Assembly: GCF_047601025.1 (NCBI RefSeq)
Contig: NZ_JASGJZ010000001.1
Coordinates: 1,054,001 to 1,118,000, forward strand
Source of the DNA: Pseudorhodoferax sp047601025
GTDB taxonomy: Bacteria; Pseudomonadota; Gammaproteobacteria; Burkholderiales; Burkholderiaceae_C
DNA length: 64,000 nucleotides
Direction: 5' to 3'
Position 1 is the first letter of the stretch; each line of letters opens with the position of its first letter. Shown here piece after piece: positions 35,255-42,426 of this stretch. The notes beneath the pieces are model-generated. The model was not told where the DNA came from and made no database searches. It worked only from the letters and a program-made list of their open reading frames with translations. Made by a program: the position numbers and the translations under genes.

Positions 35255-35677
35255 TTGTCTCAAAGTTCTTTCGGCATGTTCACCGACAGCCCGCTGGACG
35301 CCGGTTCCGCCCCGCGGGGCTGGTGGCGCCAGCTGTGGTCGCGGCGCGAAGGGCGGCTGGACGACATCCGCCGCCGCATGCTGGCGCAGCTGGACGCCGT
35401 GCCCGATGCCGCGCAGCACGCGCCGCTGGCCGGGCGGATCCAGTCGGCCCGCCACGCCGAGGACCTGTGGGCGCTGCGCCAGGACTGGATGCAGGCCCTG
35501 GCCGACGTCCAGGGCCTATTGCTCGCGCGCCAGCGCCTGAGCGAAGTCAGCTTCATGTTCGCCGGCCTGCTGGACCGCGAGCAGCACGCCCGCGACTGCC
35601 TGGAGATCCTGCAGCAGGCCGCCGGCCCCGCCCGCGGGCTGGTGCGCGACGCCCAGCAGGCGCGCAGCGACCACTGA
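35255..35677 (+). CDS. Hypothetical soluble helical protein, TTG start
   Basis: No recognised family. The 140-residue product is mostly helical and charged (RREGRLDDIRRRMLAQLDAV, LWALRQDWMQALADVQGLLLARQ, LLDREQHARDCLEILQQAAG). It has no signal peptide or membrane segment. The start is set by the AGGAGG at 35243; a later ATG at 35276 would remove seven residues. It is divergent from the GNAT gene across about 190 bases and convergent with the hydrolase gene. Codon use is like its neighbours, supporting a real gene. Confidence 0.65.
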   Translation: MSQSSFGMFTDSPLDAGSAPRGWWRQLWSRREGRLDDIRRRMLAQLDAVPDAAQHAPLAGRIQSARHAEDLWALRQDWMQALADVQGLLLARQRLSEVSFMFAGLLDREQHARDCLEILQQAAGPARGLVRDAQQARSDH

Positions 35678-35714
35678 AGCGGACGCCTCCGCACCCCGCC
35701 CGGTCGGCGCCTCT

Positions 35715-36641
35715 TCATCGCCCGGCATCGCCGGCGGCGCCGGCCCAGGCCAGCGTCTCGCGCATCACCTCTTCGTGGAACGCCAGCGCCACGTGCGCCT
35801 GGCCGCGCAGCAGGCGGTTGTCGGCGCCTGCGCGCGTGGCGGTGGACACCGGGAACACGACGTTGTCGCAGTCGGTGTACCAGCAGGTGAACGGCGGCCG
35901 GGGCGCGCCCGCCTCGTCGCGCGCCAGCTCCGCGAGCCAGCGGCTGCCCGGGCGCATCTGGCGCGCATTGCGGCCGTGGCCCAGCCGGGCCATCCAGGTG
36001 CCGGCATGGGGGGCCGCGATCGTCACCACGCGGGCCACCCGGGCCGCCGCGCCGGGCCGGCGCAGCCAGGCGCGGGCGGCCAGCCCGCCCATGCTGTGGC
36101 ACACCAGCACCGGCGGCAGGCCGGTGGCGGCTTCCAGCCGGGCCACGGCCGCCTCGACGATGGGCGCGTAGTCGTCGATCGAGCCGAACACCGGCTCCAG
36201 GCTCACGGCCACGCACGGCAGCCCCTGGGCGCGGGCCCGGCGCAGCCAGGGCGCCCAGAAGCCGCGGTTGCAGACCAGCCCGTGCACGAACACCACGCCG
36301 CGCCGGCGCACGGCCGGCAGGTGGTCGGGCTCGGCCGCGGCACGGAACGGCTGGCGCCAGAAGAACACCTGCAGGCCGCACCCCAGTTCGCGCGCCCAGG
36401 CGCGCAGCAGCGCCGCCGCGCCCGGCCGCGGCACCGGATCGTCGCCGTGCCGGACCAGCAGCGCGAATTCGGCGGCCAGCAGCGCGCCGTAGCCCAGCAC
36501 CGGCAGCGCCAGGCCCGCCAGCGCCAGCAGCGGCGAGCGCGGCCACACGCCGACGGCCCAGGCCAGCGACGGCAGGGCCAGGAGCAGGCAGAGAAGTCGT
36601 TGCAGGCGCGCGAGCACGGCGGTCGTCCCAGGGCGCCGCAT
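35715..36641 (-). CDS. Alpha/beta hydrolase, triacylglycerol lipase/PGAP1-like, membrane-anchored
   Basis: A 308-residue hydrolase. Two to three hydrophobic segments (LLCLLLALPSLAWAVGVW, LLALAGLALPVLGYGALLAAEFALL) precede a catalytic domain. The domain starts at GVVFVHGLVCNRGFW (oxyanion-hole HG motif) and has the nucleophile Ser in VLVCHSMGGLAARAW. A conserved TIAAPHAGTW follows, then the acid/His region TDCDNVVFP and LRGQAHVAL. Membrane-anchored lipase-like proteins of this kind are common in Burkholderiales; the substrate is unknown. The ATG at 36641 precedes the first hydrophobic helix directly. Confidence 0.82.
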   Translation of the reverse strand: MRRPGTTAVLARLQRLLCLLLALPSLAWAVGVWPRSPLLALAGLALPVLGYGALLAAEFALLVRHGDDPVPRPGAAALLRAWARELGCGLQVFFWRQPFRAAAEPDHLPAVRRRGVVFVHGLVCNRGFWAPWLRRARAQGLPCVAVSLEPVFGSIDDYAPIVEAAVARLEAATGLPPVLVCHSMGGLAARAWLRRPGAAARVARVVTIAAPHAGTWMARLGHGRNARQMRPGSRWLAELARDEAGAPRPPFTCWYTDCDNVVFPVSTATRAGADNRLLRGQAHVALAFHEEVMRETLAWAGAAGDAGR

Positions 36642-36707
36642 TCTCGCCCGGCGGCGCCGCCGGGACGACGCGGCGCGGCCCGGCACGGCCTGTGCGCCCC
36701 CCGCCGC

Positions 36708-36713
36708 TATAGT
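36708..36713 (+). promoter_or_regulatory. Putative -10 element of the enoyl-CoA hydratase gene
   Basis: TATAGT, 36 bases before the ATG at 36744, in a GC-rich interval between divergent genes. No clear -35 is visible. Confidence 0.35.
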
Positions 36714-36743
36714 CGCCGGCGTCCGACAGCAACGGAGATCACC

Positions 36744-37523
36744 ATGGAGTACGAGAACATCATCCTGCGCGTGGAGGCCGGCAAGGTCGGCGTCATCACG
36801 CTGAACCGCCCCAAGCAGCTGAACGCGCTGAACGACGCGCTCATGAACGAGCTGGGCGACGCGCTCAGGAAGCTGGACCAGGACGAGCACATCGGCTGCA
36901 TCGTGCTGACCGGCAGCGAGAAGGCCTTCGCGGCCGGCGCCGACATCGGCGCCATGGCGGCCTACAGCTTCGCCGACGTCTACAAGGGCGACTACGTCAC
37001 GCGCAACTGGGAGCAGGTGCGCGCGATCCGCAAGCCGGTGATCGCGGCCGTCAGCGGCTTCGCGCTGGGCGGCGGCTGCGAGCTGGCGATGATGTGCGAC
37101 TTCATCATCGCGGCCGACAACGCCCGCTTCGGCCAGCCGGAGATCAAGCTCGGCGTGATCCCCGGCGCCGGCGGCACGCAGCGCCTGCCGCGCGCGGTCG
37201 GCAAGGCCAAGGCCATGGACATGGCGCTGACCGGCCGCATGATGGACGCGGCCGAAGCCGAACGCGCCGGCCTGGTCAGCCGCGTCGTGCCCGCCGACAA
37301 GCTGATGGACGAAGCCCTGGCCGCGGCCCTGTCGATCTGCGAGTTCTCGCAGATCGCCGTGATGGCGGCCAAGGAATCGGTGAACCGGGCCTTCGAGAGC
37401 GGCCTGTCGGACGGCGTGATGTTCGAACGCCGCCTGTTCCACGCCCTGTTCGCCACGGCCGACCAGAAGGAAGGCATGGACGCCTTCGTGCACAAGCGCA
37501 AGGCCGCGTTCAAGAACCAGTAG
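36744..37523 (+). CDS. Enoyl-CoA hydratase (crotonase)
   Basis: A 259-residue crotonase that hydrates trans-2-enoyl-CoA to L-3-hydroxyacyl-CoA in beta-oxidation. Oxyanion-hole segments are KAFAAGADIGAM and SGFALGGGCELAMMCDFIIA. The two catalytic glutamates are expected in ALGGGCELAMM and FGQPEIKLGVIPGAGGTQRL, both intact, matching the short-chain enoyl-CoA hydratase (FadB1/PaaF-like) pattern. GGAG lies eight bases before the ATG. It is a single gene followed by the tRNA gene. Confidence 0.94.
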   Translation: MEYENIILRVEAGKVGVITLNRPKQLNALNDALMNELGDALRKLDQDEHIGCIVLTGSEKAFAAGADIGAMAAYSFADVYKGDYVTRNWEQVRAIRKPVIAAVSGFALGGGCELAMMCDFIIAADNARFGQPEIKLGVIPGAGGTQRLPRAVGKAKAMDMALTGRMMDAAEAERAGLVSRVVPADKLMDEALAAALSICEFSQIAVMAAKESVNRAFESGLSDGVMFERRLFHALFATADQKEGMDAFVHKRKAAFKNQ

Positions 37524-37546
37524 CGCGTGCGGCGAAATTCCCGCGC

Positions 37547-37552
37547 TATAAT
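37547..37552 (+). promoter_or_regulatory. Putative -10 element of the tRNA gene
   Basis: A perfect TATAAT ten bases before the mature tRNA 5' end. It is followed by GCGCGGCTC, a GC-rich discriminator as in stringently controlled stable RNA promoters. Confidence 0.6.
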
Positions 37553-37561
37553 GCGCGGCTC

Positions 37562-37638
37562 GGCGCTTTAGCTCAGTCGGTTAGAGCGATGGAATCATAA
37601 TCCACAGGTCCGCGGTTCGAGTCCGTGAAGCGCCACCA
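37562..37638 (+). tRNA. tRNA-Met (anticodon CAT), elongator type
   Basis: A 77-nt cloverleaf. The acceptor stem is GGCGCTT/AAGCGCC, the D arm GCTC...GAGC, and the T arm CGCGG-TTCGAGT-CCGTG. CCA is encoded. The anticodon stem ATGGA/TCCAC has one A-C mismatch at its outer pair and the loop ATCATAA reads CAT. The first acceptor pair G-C and the D-loop rule out initiator tRNA (which has a mismatched first pair). A lysidine-modified tRNA-Ile(CAT) has the same anticodon; I favour elongator Met but cannot fully exclude it. Confidence 0.9.
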
Positions 37639-37646
37639 GATACATC

Positions 37647-37680
37647 AAGGGGCTACGTGAACACGTAGCCCCTTTTTCTT
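37647..37680 (+). terminator. Intrinsic terminator of tRNA-Met
   Basis: Stem AAGGGGCTACGTG/CACGTAGCCCCTT with a two-base loop, then TTTTTCTT. It is immediately followed by a second hairpin, GGTGCGCC...GGCGCACC (37681-37702). Confidence 0.9.
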
Positions 37681-37707
37681 GGTGCGCCCGTACCGGCGCA
37701 CCCCACG

Positions 37708-37738
37708 AAGAAGGCCGCCCGATGGGCGGCCTTCTTGC
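37708..37738. terminator. Terminator-like hairpin downstream of the DUF4148 gene
   Basis: A perfect 13-bp stem AAGAAGGCCGCCC/GGGCGGCCTTCTT with loop GAT. It is 22 bases past the stop of the minus-strand DUF4148 gene and can serve it. It may also act as a second terminator for the plus-strand tRNA transcript. Confidence 0.75.
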
Positions 37739-37757
37739 TTGACGCAGCGACTGGCGA

Positions 37758-38081
37758 TCAGACTTCGCCGCGGACGATCAGGCCGTTGTGGACCGCGTAG
37801 ACGGCCTCGGCGCGCACCGCGTCGCGGCTCAGCGTGCTCTTGGCGCTGGCCAGGGCGTCGACCTCGGCGCCTTCGGCGGTCTGCGGCAGCGTGCCGTCGC
37901 GCCGGGCCTGCAGGTAGTCGTTGCGCACGGCCTCGCGGCTCAGGCCGCTGACGTTGGGGGAAACCTCCACCGGGACGCCGACCTCGCCGCCGAAGGCAGC
38001 GATGTTGTCGGCCGCGAAGCTGGGAGCGGCGGCAAAGCCGGCAGCAGCGATCAGGGCGGAGGCGAACAGCTTGGTATTCAT
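37758..38081 (-). CDS. DUF4148 domain exported protein
   Basis: A 107-residue secreted protein with signal peptide MNTKLFASALIAAAGFAAAP and cleavage after SFA-AD. The body carries the two short repeats typical of DUF4148 proteins of Burkholderiales: SGLSREAVRNDYLQARRDG and STLSRDAVRAEAVYAVHNG, both with (L)SR(D/E)AVR. Function is unknown; this family is often abundant and stress- or surface-associated. GGAA lies seven bases before the ATG at 38081. It is monocistronic between two hairpins. Confidence 0.85.
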   Translation of the reverse strand: MNTKLFASALIAAAGFAAAPSFAADNIAAFGGEVGVPVEVSPNVSGLSREAVRNDYLQARRDGTLPQTAEGAEVDALASAKSTLSRDAVRAEAVYAVHNGLIVRGEV

Positions 38082-38220
38082 GATGGATTCCTTCTCGAAT
38101 GGCGGATGCAACTCGGCATCGCGGCGAGGGCGGACCCCATGTCCGTCGTCGTCCTCGACGAGGCGTCTTGCCTTGCTATGCGCGTCTCATCGATGGAATG
38201 AATTGTGGGCGCCGCCCCTC
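38082..38220. other. Leader/promoter interval of the DUF4148 gene
   Basis: 139 bases with no coding potential I trust. They must hold the DUF4148 promoter on the minus strand, but I cannot point to clear -35/-10 hexamers. Confidence 0.3.
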
Positions 38221-38255
38221 GAAAGAAAAACGGTCCGCGCGGCAATGGACCGTTT
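38221..38255 (-). terminator. Intrinsic terminator (minus strand) after the FUSC gene
   Basis: AAACGGTCC/GGACCGTTT stem (38228-38236 with 38247-38255), followed on the minus strand by TTTTTCTTTC. It lies about 150 bases beyond the FUSC stop, so that gene has a long 3' untranslated region. The 38256-38407 stretch shows nothing else recognisable. Confidence 0.8.
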
Positions 38256-38407
38256 CCGGTGACGCAACAGCACCGGCGCGGCGGCCTGCCCGTTTGGCGG
38301 GCACCGCGCCGCAGGCCGCATGGGGCCTCGCTCGCGCGAGATGCCCACGCGCTTGTCCACAGCCTTGCCCACCGGCAGCGGGAACAACCCGCCGTTCCGC
38401 GCGGATG

Positions 38408-40540
38408 TCAGAGACCCGGGGGTGCGTGCGCACGCACGGCCGCCGCCGCCTCGGCCACGCCCTCGGCGCCGCACACGACCAGCCGCAGCCGGCGCTCCAG
38501 CCACGGCAGCATCGGCGCACCGGGCGCCGGCGCGCGCAGGGCATCCGGCGGCACGTCCGGCAGTGCCGGATCGGCAACGCGTGGCGCGCCCGCCAGCCGC
38601 GCATCGACCTCGGCGGCCGCGGCCGCCAGCGCCTGGCGGGCCGCCGCGGCGTCGAGCTGGTCGCCACGGCGCTCGACCAGCGTGCGCGCGGCCGACAGCT
38701 GCGCCAGCAGCAGGTGGCAGCGCGTCAGCAGCGTGGCCATCGCCGCCAGCGGCACCTGCACGCGCGCGGGCTCGGCGCGGCTGCGCTGCGCGCTGGCGGC
38801 GATGGAGCCGATGGCCTCGTAGAACTCGCGCCGCGCCAGCCGCAGCGCCACGTCGGACCGCCCGGCCTCGGGCTGGCGCAGCGCCTCGGCGGCCAGCGTG
38901 CGGGCGGCGGCCAGCACGCGCGCCAGCAGCCGCTCCAGCCCGCGCCGCTCCCAGGCCGGCAGCACGTAGCAGAAGGCCCAGGCCAGCAGCGCGCCGAGCA
39001 GCGTGTCGGCCAGGCGTTCGCCGACGGCGTAGCCGCCCATCGGCTGCGCCATGTGGGCCTGCAGCAGCGCCATGATGGTGGCGGCCGTGGACGTGACGAG
39101 GTAGCGCACGTTGGCGAACGCGTGGGCCGTGCCGACGGCCAGCAGGAACGCCGCGCCGGACAGCCAGGGTTGTCCGAGCCAGGCGAACAGCAGCACCAGC
39201 AGGCAGCCGAGCACAGTGCCGGCCACGCGCGCGTCGCGGCGCGCCAGCGTCTGGTCCAGGTTGCCGCGCAGCACCACGGCCACGCTCAGCACCAGCCAGT
39301 GCGGATGCGAGGTCCAGGGCAGCGCCAGCGCCAGGAAGTAGGCCGCGGCCAGCGCGCAGCCGCTGCGGATCGCATGCCGCAGGATCGGCGAGTCCAGCCG
39401 GCGGTGCGGCGCCAGCGCCGCCAGCGGCCAGCCCTCGGGGGAGACGAAGAACTGCAGCTCGGCCACGTCGAGCGGCACGGCGGCGGCCTCGCCGCGCCAG
39501 GCCAGCTCCATGCGCACGAGGTCCTCGTCGACGTGCCGCGCCCGCTCGCGCAGCGCGGCGGACAGCGCGGCGCGCCGCGGGTCGCCGGCGAACGCGGTCA
39601 GCGCCGCGCCGAGGGCGTCCGCGTCGGCCGGCGGCAGCGTGAAGGGCCGGCCCGTCTGCACGGCCAGCGCCAGCAGCTCCAGCGCGGCGGCGGCGGCGTC
39701 GATCCGGGCCGACAGCGCCAGCCGCAGCCGCTCGGCCGCGGCGTCGGTGCCCAGCAGGTTGAGGTCCAGCTCGCTGCCCAGCAGCGTGTCGCGCAGGCCG
39801 ATCGCATGCAGCAGCACGGCGATGCCGCGGGGCGCATCGGGCGCGCCGGCGGCGCTGAACAGCAGGTCGCGCGCCGGCTGCAGGCGCTCGTCCAGCCCCG
39901 CCTGCCGCTGCATCCAGTCCTGCAGCGGCAGCGCGCCGGCGGCCTCGCGCGGGCCGGCCGCCAGCATGCGCGCCCGCGAGCGGAACAGCGCCGCCGTGGC
40001 CGACAGCACGCCGGCCAGCGCCAGCGCGCGGTAGCGCGGCTGCAGCCAGCGCGACGTGGCGACGGCCCAGCCGATGTAGAGCGCGGCGCCAGCCGCCATC
40101 CAGCCCGCATGCAGCAGCTGCACCTGCCAGCCACCCGGCGCCGGGCCGGCCATGGAGAACACGACGGCCAGCACCGGCACGAAGGAGATCGGCCCCGCGC
40201 GCACGCCCCAGGCCAGCAGCATGCTGCCGCCGAAGGCCAGCACGCCGACCAGCACGCCGAGCACGGCCACGTGGCCGCGCAGCGCCGTGACCAGCAGGCC
40301 GGAAACCAGGCCGACCGCCGCGGCCAGCACCGTGCGGTGCCAGGTGCGGCGCGGCGGATTGGGCGTGTCGGCCAGGCTGGCGTAGATCGCGCCGCTGGTG
40401 GCCAGCAGCGCCGCCTGCGCCCCGCCGGCCGCGCCCGCCAGCATCTGCACCAGCAGCACGCCCAGCGCGACGCCGATGCCGTTGAGCAGGTAGGCCGGCA
40501 GTTGCAGCGCCCAGCGGCGCAGGCGGTCGGCAAGGGTCAC
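38408..40540 (-). CDS. FUSC-family (YccS/AaeB-like) inner-membrane efflux protein
   Basis: A 710-residue protein of the fusaric acid resistance/YccS family. Two membrane blocks of about five to six helices each (residues ~10-170 and ~390-510) flank a large soluble domain, and a C-terminal cytoplasmic domain follows. The second block has the family pattern HWLVLSVAVVLRGNLDQTLARRDARVAGTVLG. Members export aromatic acids or organic compounds, often with a separate membrane fusion protein; none is adjacent here, so it may be a YccS-like orphan. There is no ATG at the N-terminus; the GTG at 40540 has GGAGAA eight bases upstream. Confidence 0.85.
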   Translation of the reverse strand: MTLADRLRRWALQLPAYLLNGIGVALGVLLVQMLAGAAGGAQAALLATSGAIYASLADTPNPPRRTWHRTVLAAAVGLVSGLLVTALRGHVAVLGVLVGVLAFGGSMLLAWGVRAGPISFVPVLAVVFSMAGPAPGGWQVQLLHAGWMAAGAALYIGWAVATSRWLQPRYRALALAGVLSATAALFRSRARMLAAGPREAAGALPLQDWMQRQAGLDERLQPARDLLFSAAGAPDAPRGIAVLLHAIGLRDTLLGSELDLNLLGTDAAAERLRLALSARIDAAAAALELLALAVQTGRPFTLPPADADALGAALTAFAGDPRRAALSAALRERARHVDEDLVRMELAWRGEAAAVPLDVAELQFFVSPEGWPLAALAPHRRLDSPILRHAIRSGCALAAAYFLALALPWTSHPHWLVLSVAVVLRGNLDQTLARRDARVAGTVLGCLLVLLFAWLGQPWLSGAAFLLAVGTAHAFANVRYLVTSTAATIMALLQAHMAQPMGGYAVGERLADTLLGALLAWAFCYVLPAWERRGLERLLARVLAAARTLAAEALRQPEAGRSDVALRLARREFYEAIGSIAASAQRSRAEPARVQVPLAAMATLLTRCHLLLAQLSAARTLVERRGDQLDAAAARQALAAAAAEVDARLAGAPRVADPALPDVPPDALRAPAPGAPMLPWLERRLRLVVCGAEGVAEAAAAVRAHAPPGL

Positions 40541-40591
40541 CGGGCGTTCTCCGTTCGTCGTGGGCGGCGATCTTAGAACGGGCCGGCGCCC

Positions 40592-40597
40592 TAAAAT
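40592..40597 (+). promoter_or_regulatory. Putative -10 element of the miaB-glrR operon
   Basis: TAAAAT followed by CCC, about 20 bases before the first gene. This resembles the TAGAATCC hexamers seen before uvrA, glyQ, the MBL gene and nrdA. Confidence 0.4.
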
Positions 40598-40615
40598 CCC
40601 CGGCCCAGCCTCTGG

Positions 40616-41053
40616 ATGAACACCATGAACCGCTGCCTTCGCGCATCCGCGCTCCTCGCCTGCTCGCTGACGCTCGCCGCCGCCGCCCCGGCCCAGCAGC
40701 CGGTGCGCGCCTTCCCGGACGAGGCGCTGCGCGGCGTGCTCGAAGTCACCCGGCCGCCCGAGATCCTGCTGGACGGCCGGACCGACCGGCTGTCGCCCGG
40801 CGCCCGCATCCGCGGGCCGCGCAACGAACTGGTCATGTCCGCCAGCCTCGTCGGGCAGCGCCTGGTGGTGAACTACGTGCGCGAGACGCAGGGCCTGGTC
40901 CACGAGGTCTGGCTGCTGAACGAACAGGAAGCCGCGCTGAAGCGCCCGGGTGCCAGGCGCGCGCGCAACTTCGTGTTCGCCTCCGAGCAGAACGACCGCC
41001 CGCGCGACGACGGCAAGACGCCGTTCCACCTGCTGCCCAAGTACGGCCAGTGA
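40616..41053 (+). CDS. Hypothetical exported protein upstream of miaB
   Basis: A 145-residue protein with a signal peptide (LRASALLACSLTLAAAAPAQQ). The mature part of about 115 residues is rich in Arg and predicted beta (GVLEVTRPPEILLDGRTDRL, GARIRGPRNELVMS, LVGQRLVVNYVRETQGLVHEVWLLN). I do not recognise a named domain, but such proteins often precede miaB in Comamonadaceae. It would be periplasmic. A second ATG at 40625 is an equally good start. The stop is nine bases before miaB, so it is co-transcribed. Confidence 0.7.
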   Translation: MNTMNRCLRASALLACSLTLAAAAPAQQPVRAFPDEALRGVLEVTRPPEILLDGRTDRLSPGARIRGPRNELVMSASLVGQRLVVNYVRETQGLVHEVWLLNEQEAALKRPGARRARNFVFASEQNDRPRDDGKTPFHLLPKYGQ

Positions 41054-41061
41054 GAAGCCCC

Positions 41062-42426
41062 ATGCCCAAGAAAGTCTTCATCAAAACCTTCGGCTGCCAG
41101 ATGAACGAGTACGACTCGGACAAGATGGCCGACGTGCTGCACGCCGCCGAGGGCTACGAGCCCACGCAGGACGTGGAGGAAGCCGACCTGATCCTGTTCA
41201 ACACCTGCTCGGTGCGCGAGAAGGCGCAGGAGAAGGTGTTCTCCGACCTCGGCCGCGTCCGGCACCTGAAGAAAAAGGGCGTGCAGATCGGCGTCGGCGG
41301 CTGCGTGGCCAGCCAGGAGGGCGAGGCCATCATCGCGCGCGCCCCCTTCGTCGACGTGGTGTTCGGCCCGCAGACCCTGCACCGCCTGCCCGAGATGCTG
41401 GCCGCGCGGCGCCAGCAGGACCGCCCGCAGGTGGACATCAGCTTCCCCGAGATCGAGAAGTTCGACCACCTGCCGCCGGCGCGCGTGGAAGGCGCCACGG
41501 CCTTCGTCTCGATCATGGAGGGCTGCTCCAAGTACTGCAGCTACTGCGTGGTGCCGTACACGCGCGGCGAGGAGGTGTCGCGCCCGTTCGAGGACGTGCT
41601 GGTGGAGATCGCCGGCCTGGCCGACCAGGGCGTCAAGGAGGTCACGCTGCTGGGCCAGAACGTCAACGCCTACCGCGGCCGCATGGGCGACCCGCGCAAG
41701 GGCGGCGACGAGATCGCCGACTTCGCGACGCTGATCGAGACCGTGGCGGAGATCCCGGGCATCGCGCGCATCCGCTACACCACCAGCCACCCGAACGAGT
41801 TCACGCCGCGGCTGATCGAGGCCTACGCGCGCGTGCCCAAGCTGGTGAGCCACCTGCACCTGCCGGTGCAGCACGGCTCGGACCGCATCCTGATGGCGAT
41901 GAAGCGCGGCTACACGGCCATGGAATACAAGTCCACCGTGCGCAGGCTGCGCGCGATCCGGCCCGACATGGCGATGAGCAGCGACTTCATCGTCGGCTTC
42001 CCGGGCGAGACCGAGGAAGACTTCGGCAAGATGATGAAGCTGATCGACGACATCGGCTTCGACAACAGCTTCTCGTTCATCTTCAGCCCGCGGCCGGGCA
42101 CGCCGGCGGCCAACCTGCCGGACGACACGCCGCACGCGGTCAAGCTGCGCCGTCTGCAGCACCTGCAGGGCGTGATCGACGCCAACGTGCGCGCGATCGC
42201 CGCGCGCCGCGTGGGCACGGTGCAGACCATCCTGGTCGAAGGACCGTCCAGCCGCCTGCGCGAGGGCCAGCCCGAGCTGATGGGCCGCACCGAGTGCAAC
42301 CGCGTGGTCAACTTCCCCGGCCCGGCGCGGCTGATCGGCCAGATGGTGCAGGTGCGCGTGACCGAGGCCATGTCGTACTCGCTGCGCGGCGAGGTCTGCA
42401 CGCGTGAACCCGCGCTGACCGCTTGA
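41062..42426 (+). CDS. miaB: tRNA-2-methylthio-N6-dimethylallyladenosine synthase
   Basis: A radical-SAM methylthiotransferase, 454 residues, acting on i6A37 of tRNAs. Domains: N-terminal UPF0004 with FIKTFGCQMNEYDSDKM and FNTCSVREKAQEKVF and a third Cys in GVGGCVASQEG (auxiliary Fe-S cluster), the radical-SAM motif EGCSKYCSYCVVPYTRG (CxxxCxxC), VTLLGQNVNAYRG, and a C-terminal TRAM domain (VLVEGPSSR... GRTECNRVVNF). The ATG at 41062 follows GAGAAG; a GTG four codons earlier is possible. Its stop overlaps the TTG start of the sensor kinase gene. Confidence 0.97.
   Translation: MPKKVFIKTFGCQMNEYDSDKMADVLHAAEGYEPTQDVEEADLILFNTCSVREKAQEKVFSDLGRVRHLKKKGVQIGVGGCVASQEGEAIIARAPFVDVVFGPQTLHRLPEMLAARRQQDRPQVDISFPEIEKFDHLPPARVEGATAFVSIMEGCSKYCSYCVVPYTRGEEVSRPFEDVLVEIAGLADQGVKEVTLLGQNVNAYRGRMGDPRKGGDEIADFATLIETVAEIPGIARIRYTTSHPNEFTPRLIEAYARVPKLVSHLHLPVQHGSDRILMAMKRGYTAMEYKSTVRRLRAIRPDMAMSSDFIVGFPGETEEDFGKMMKLIDDIGFDNSFSFIFSPRPGTPAANLPDDTPHAVKLRRLQHLQGVIDANVRAIAARRVGTVQTILVEGPSSRLREGQPELMGRTECNRVVNFPGPARLIGQMVQVRVTEAMSYSLRGEVCTREPALTA

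Noticed and set aside
38408..41029. Extension of the FUSC protein upstream across the small exported gene
   Set aside because: The frame is open by GC bias only. The GTG at 40540 has GGAGAA and the first membrane helix starts right after; the exported protein and its -10 occupy the other strand.
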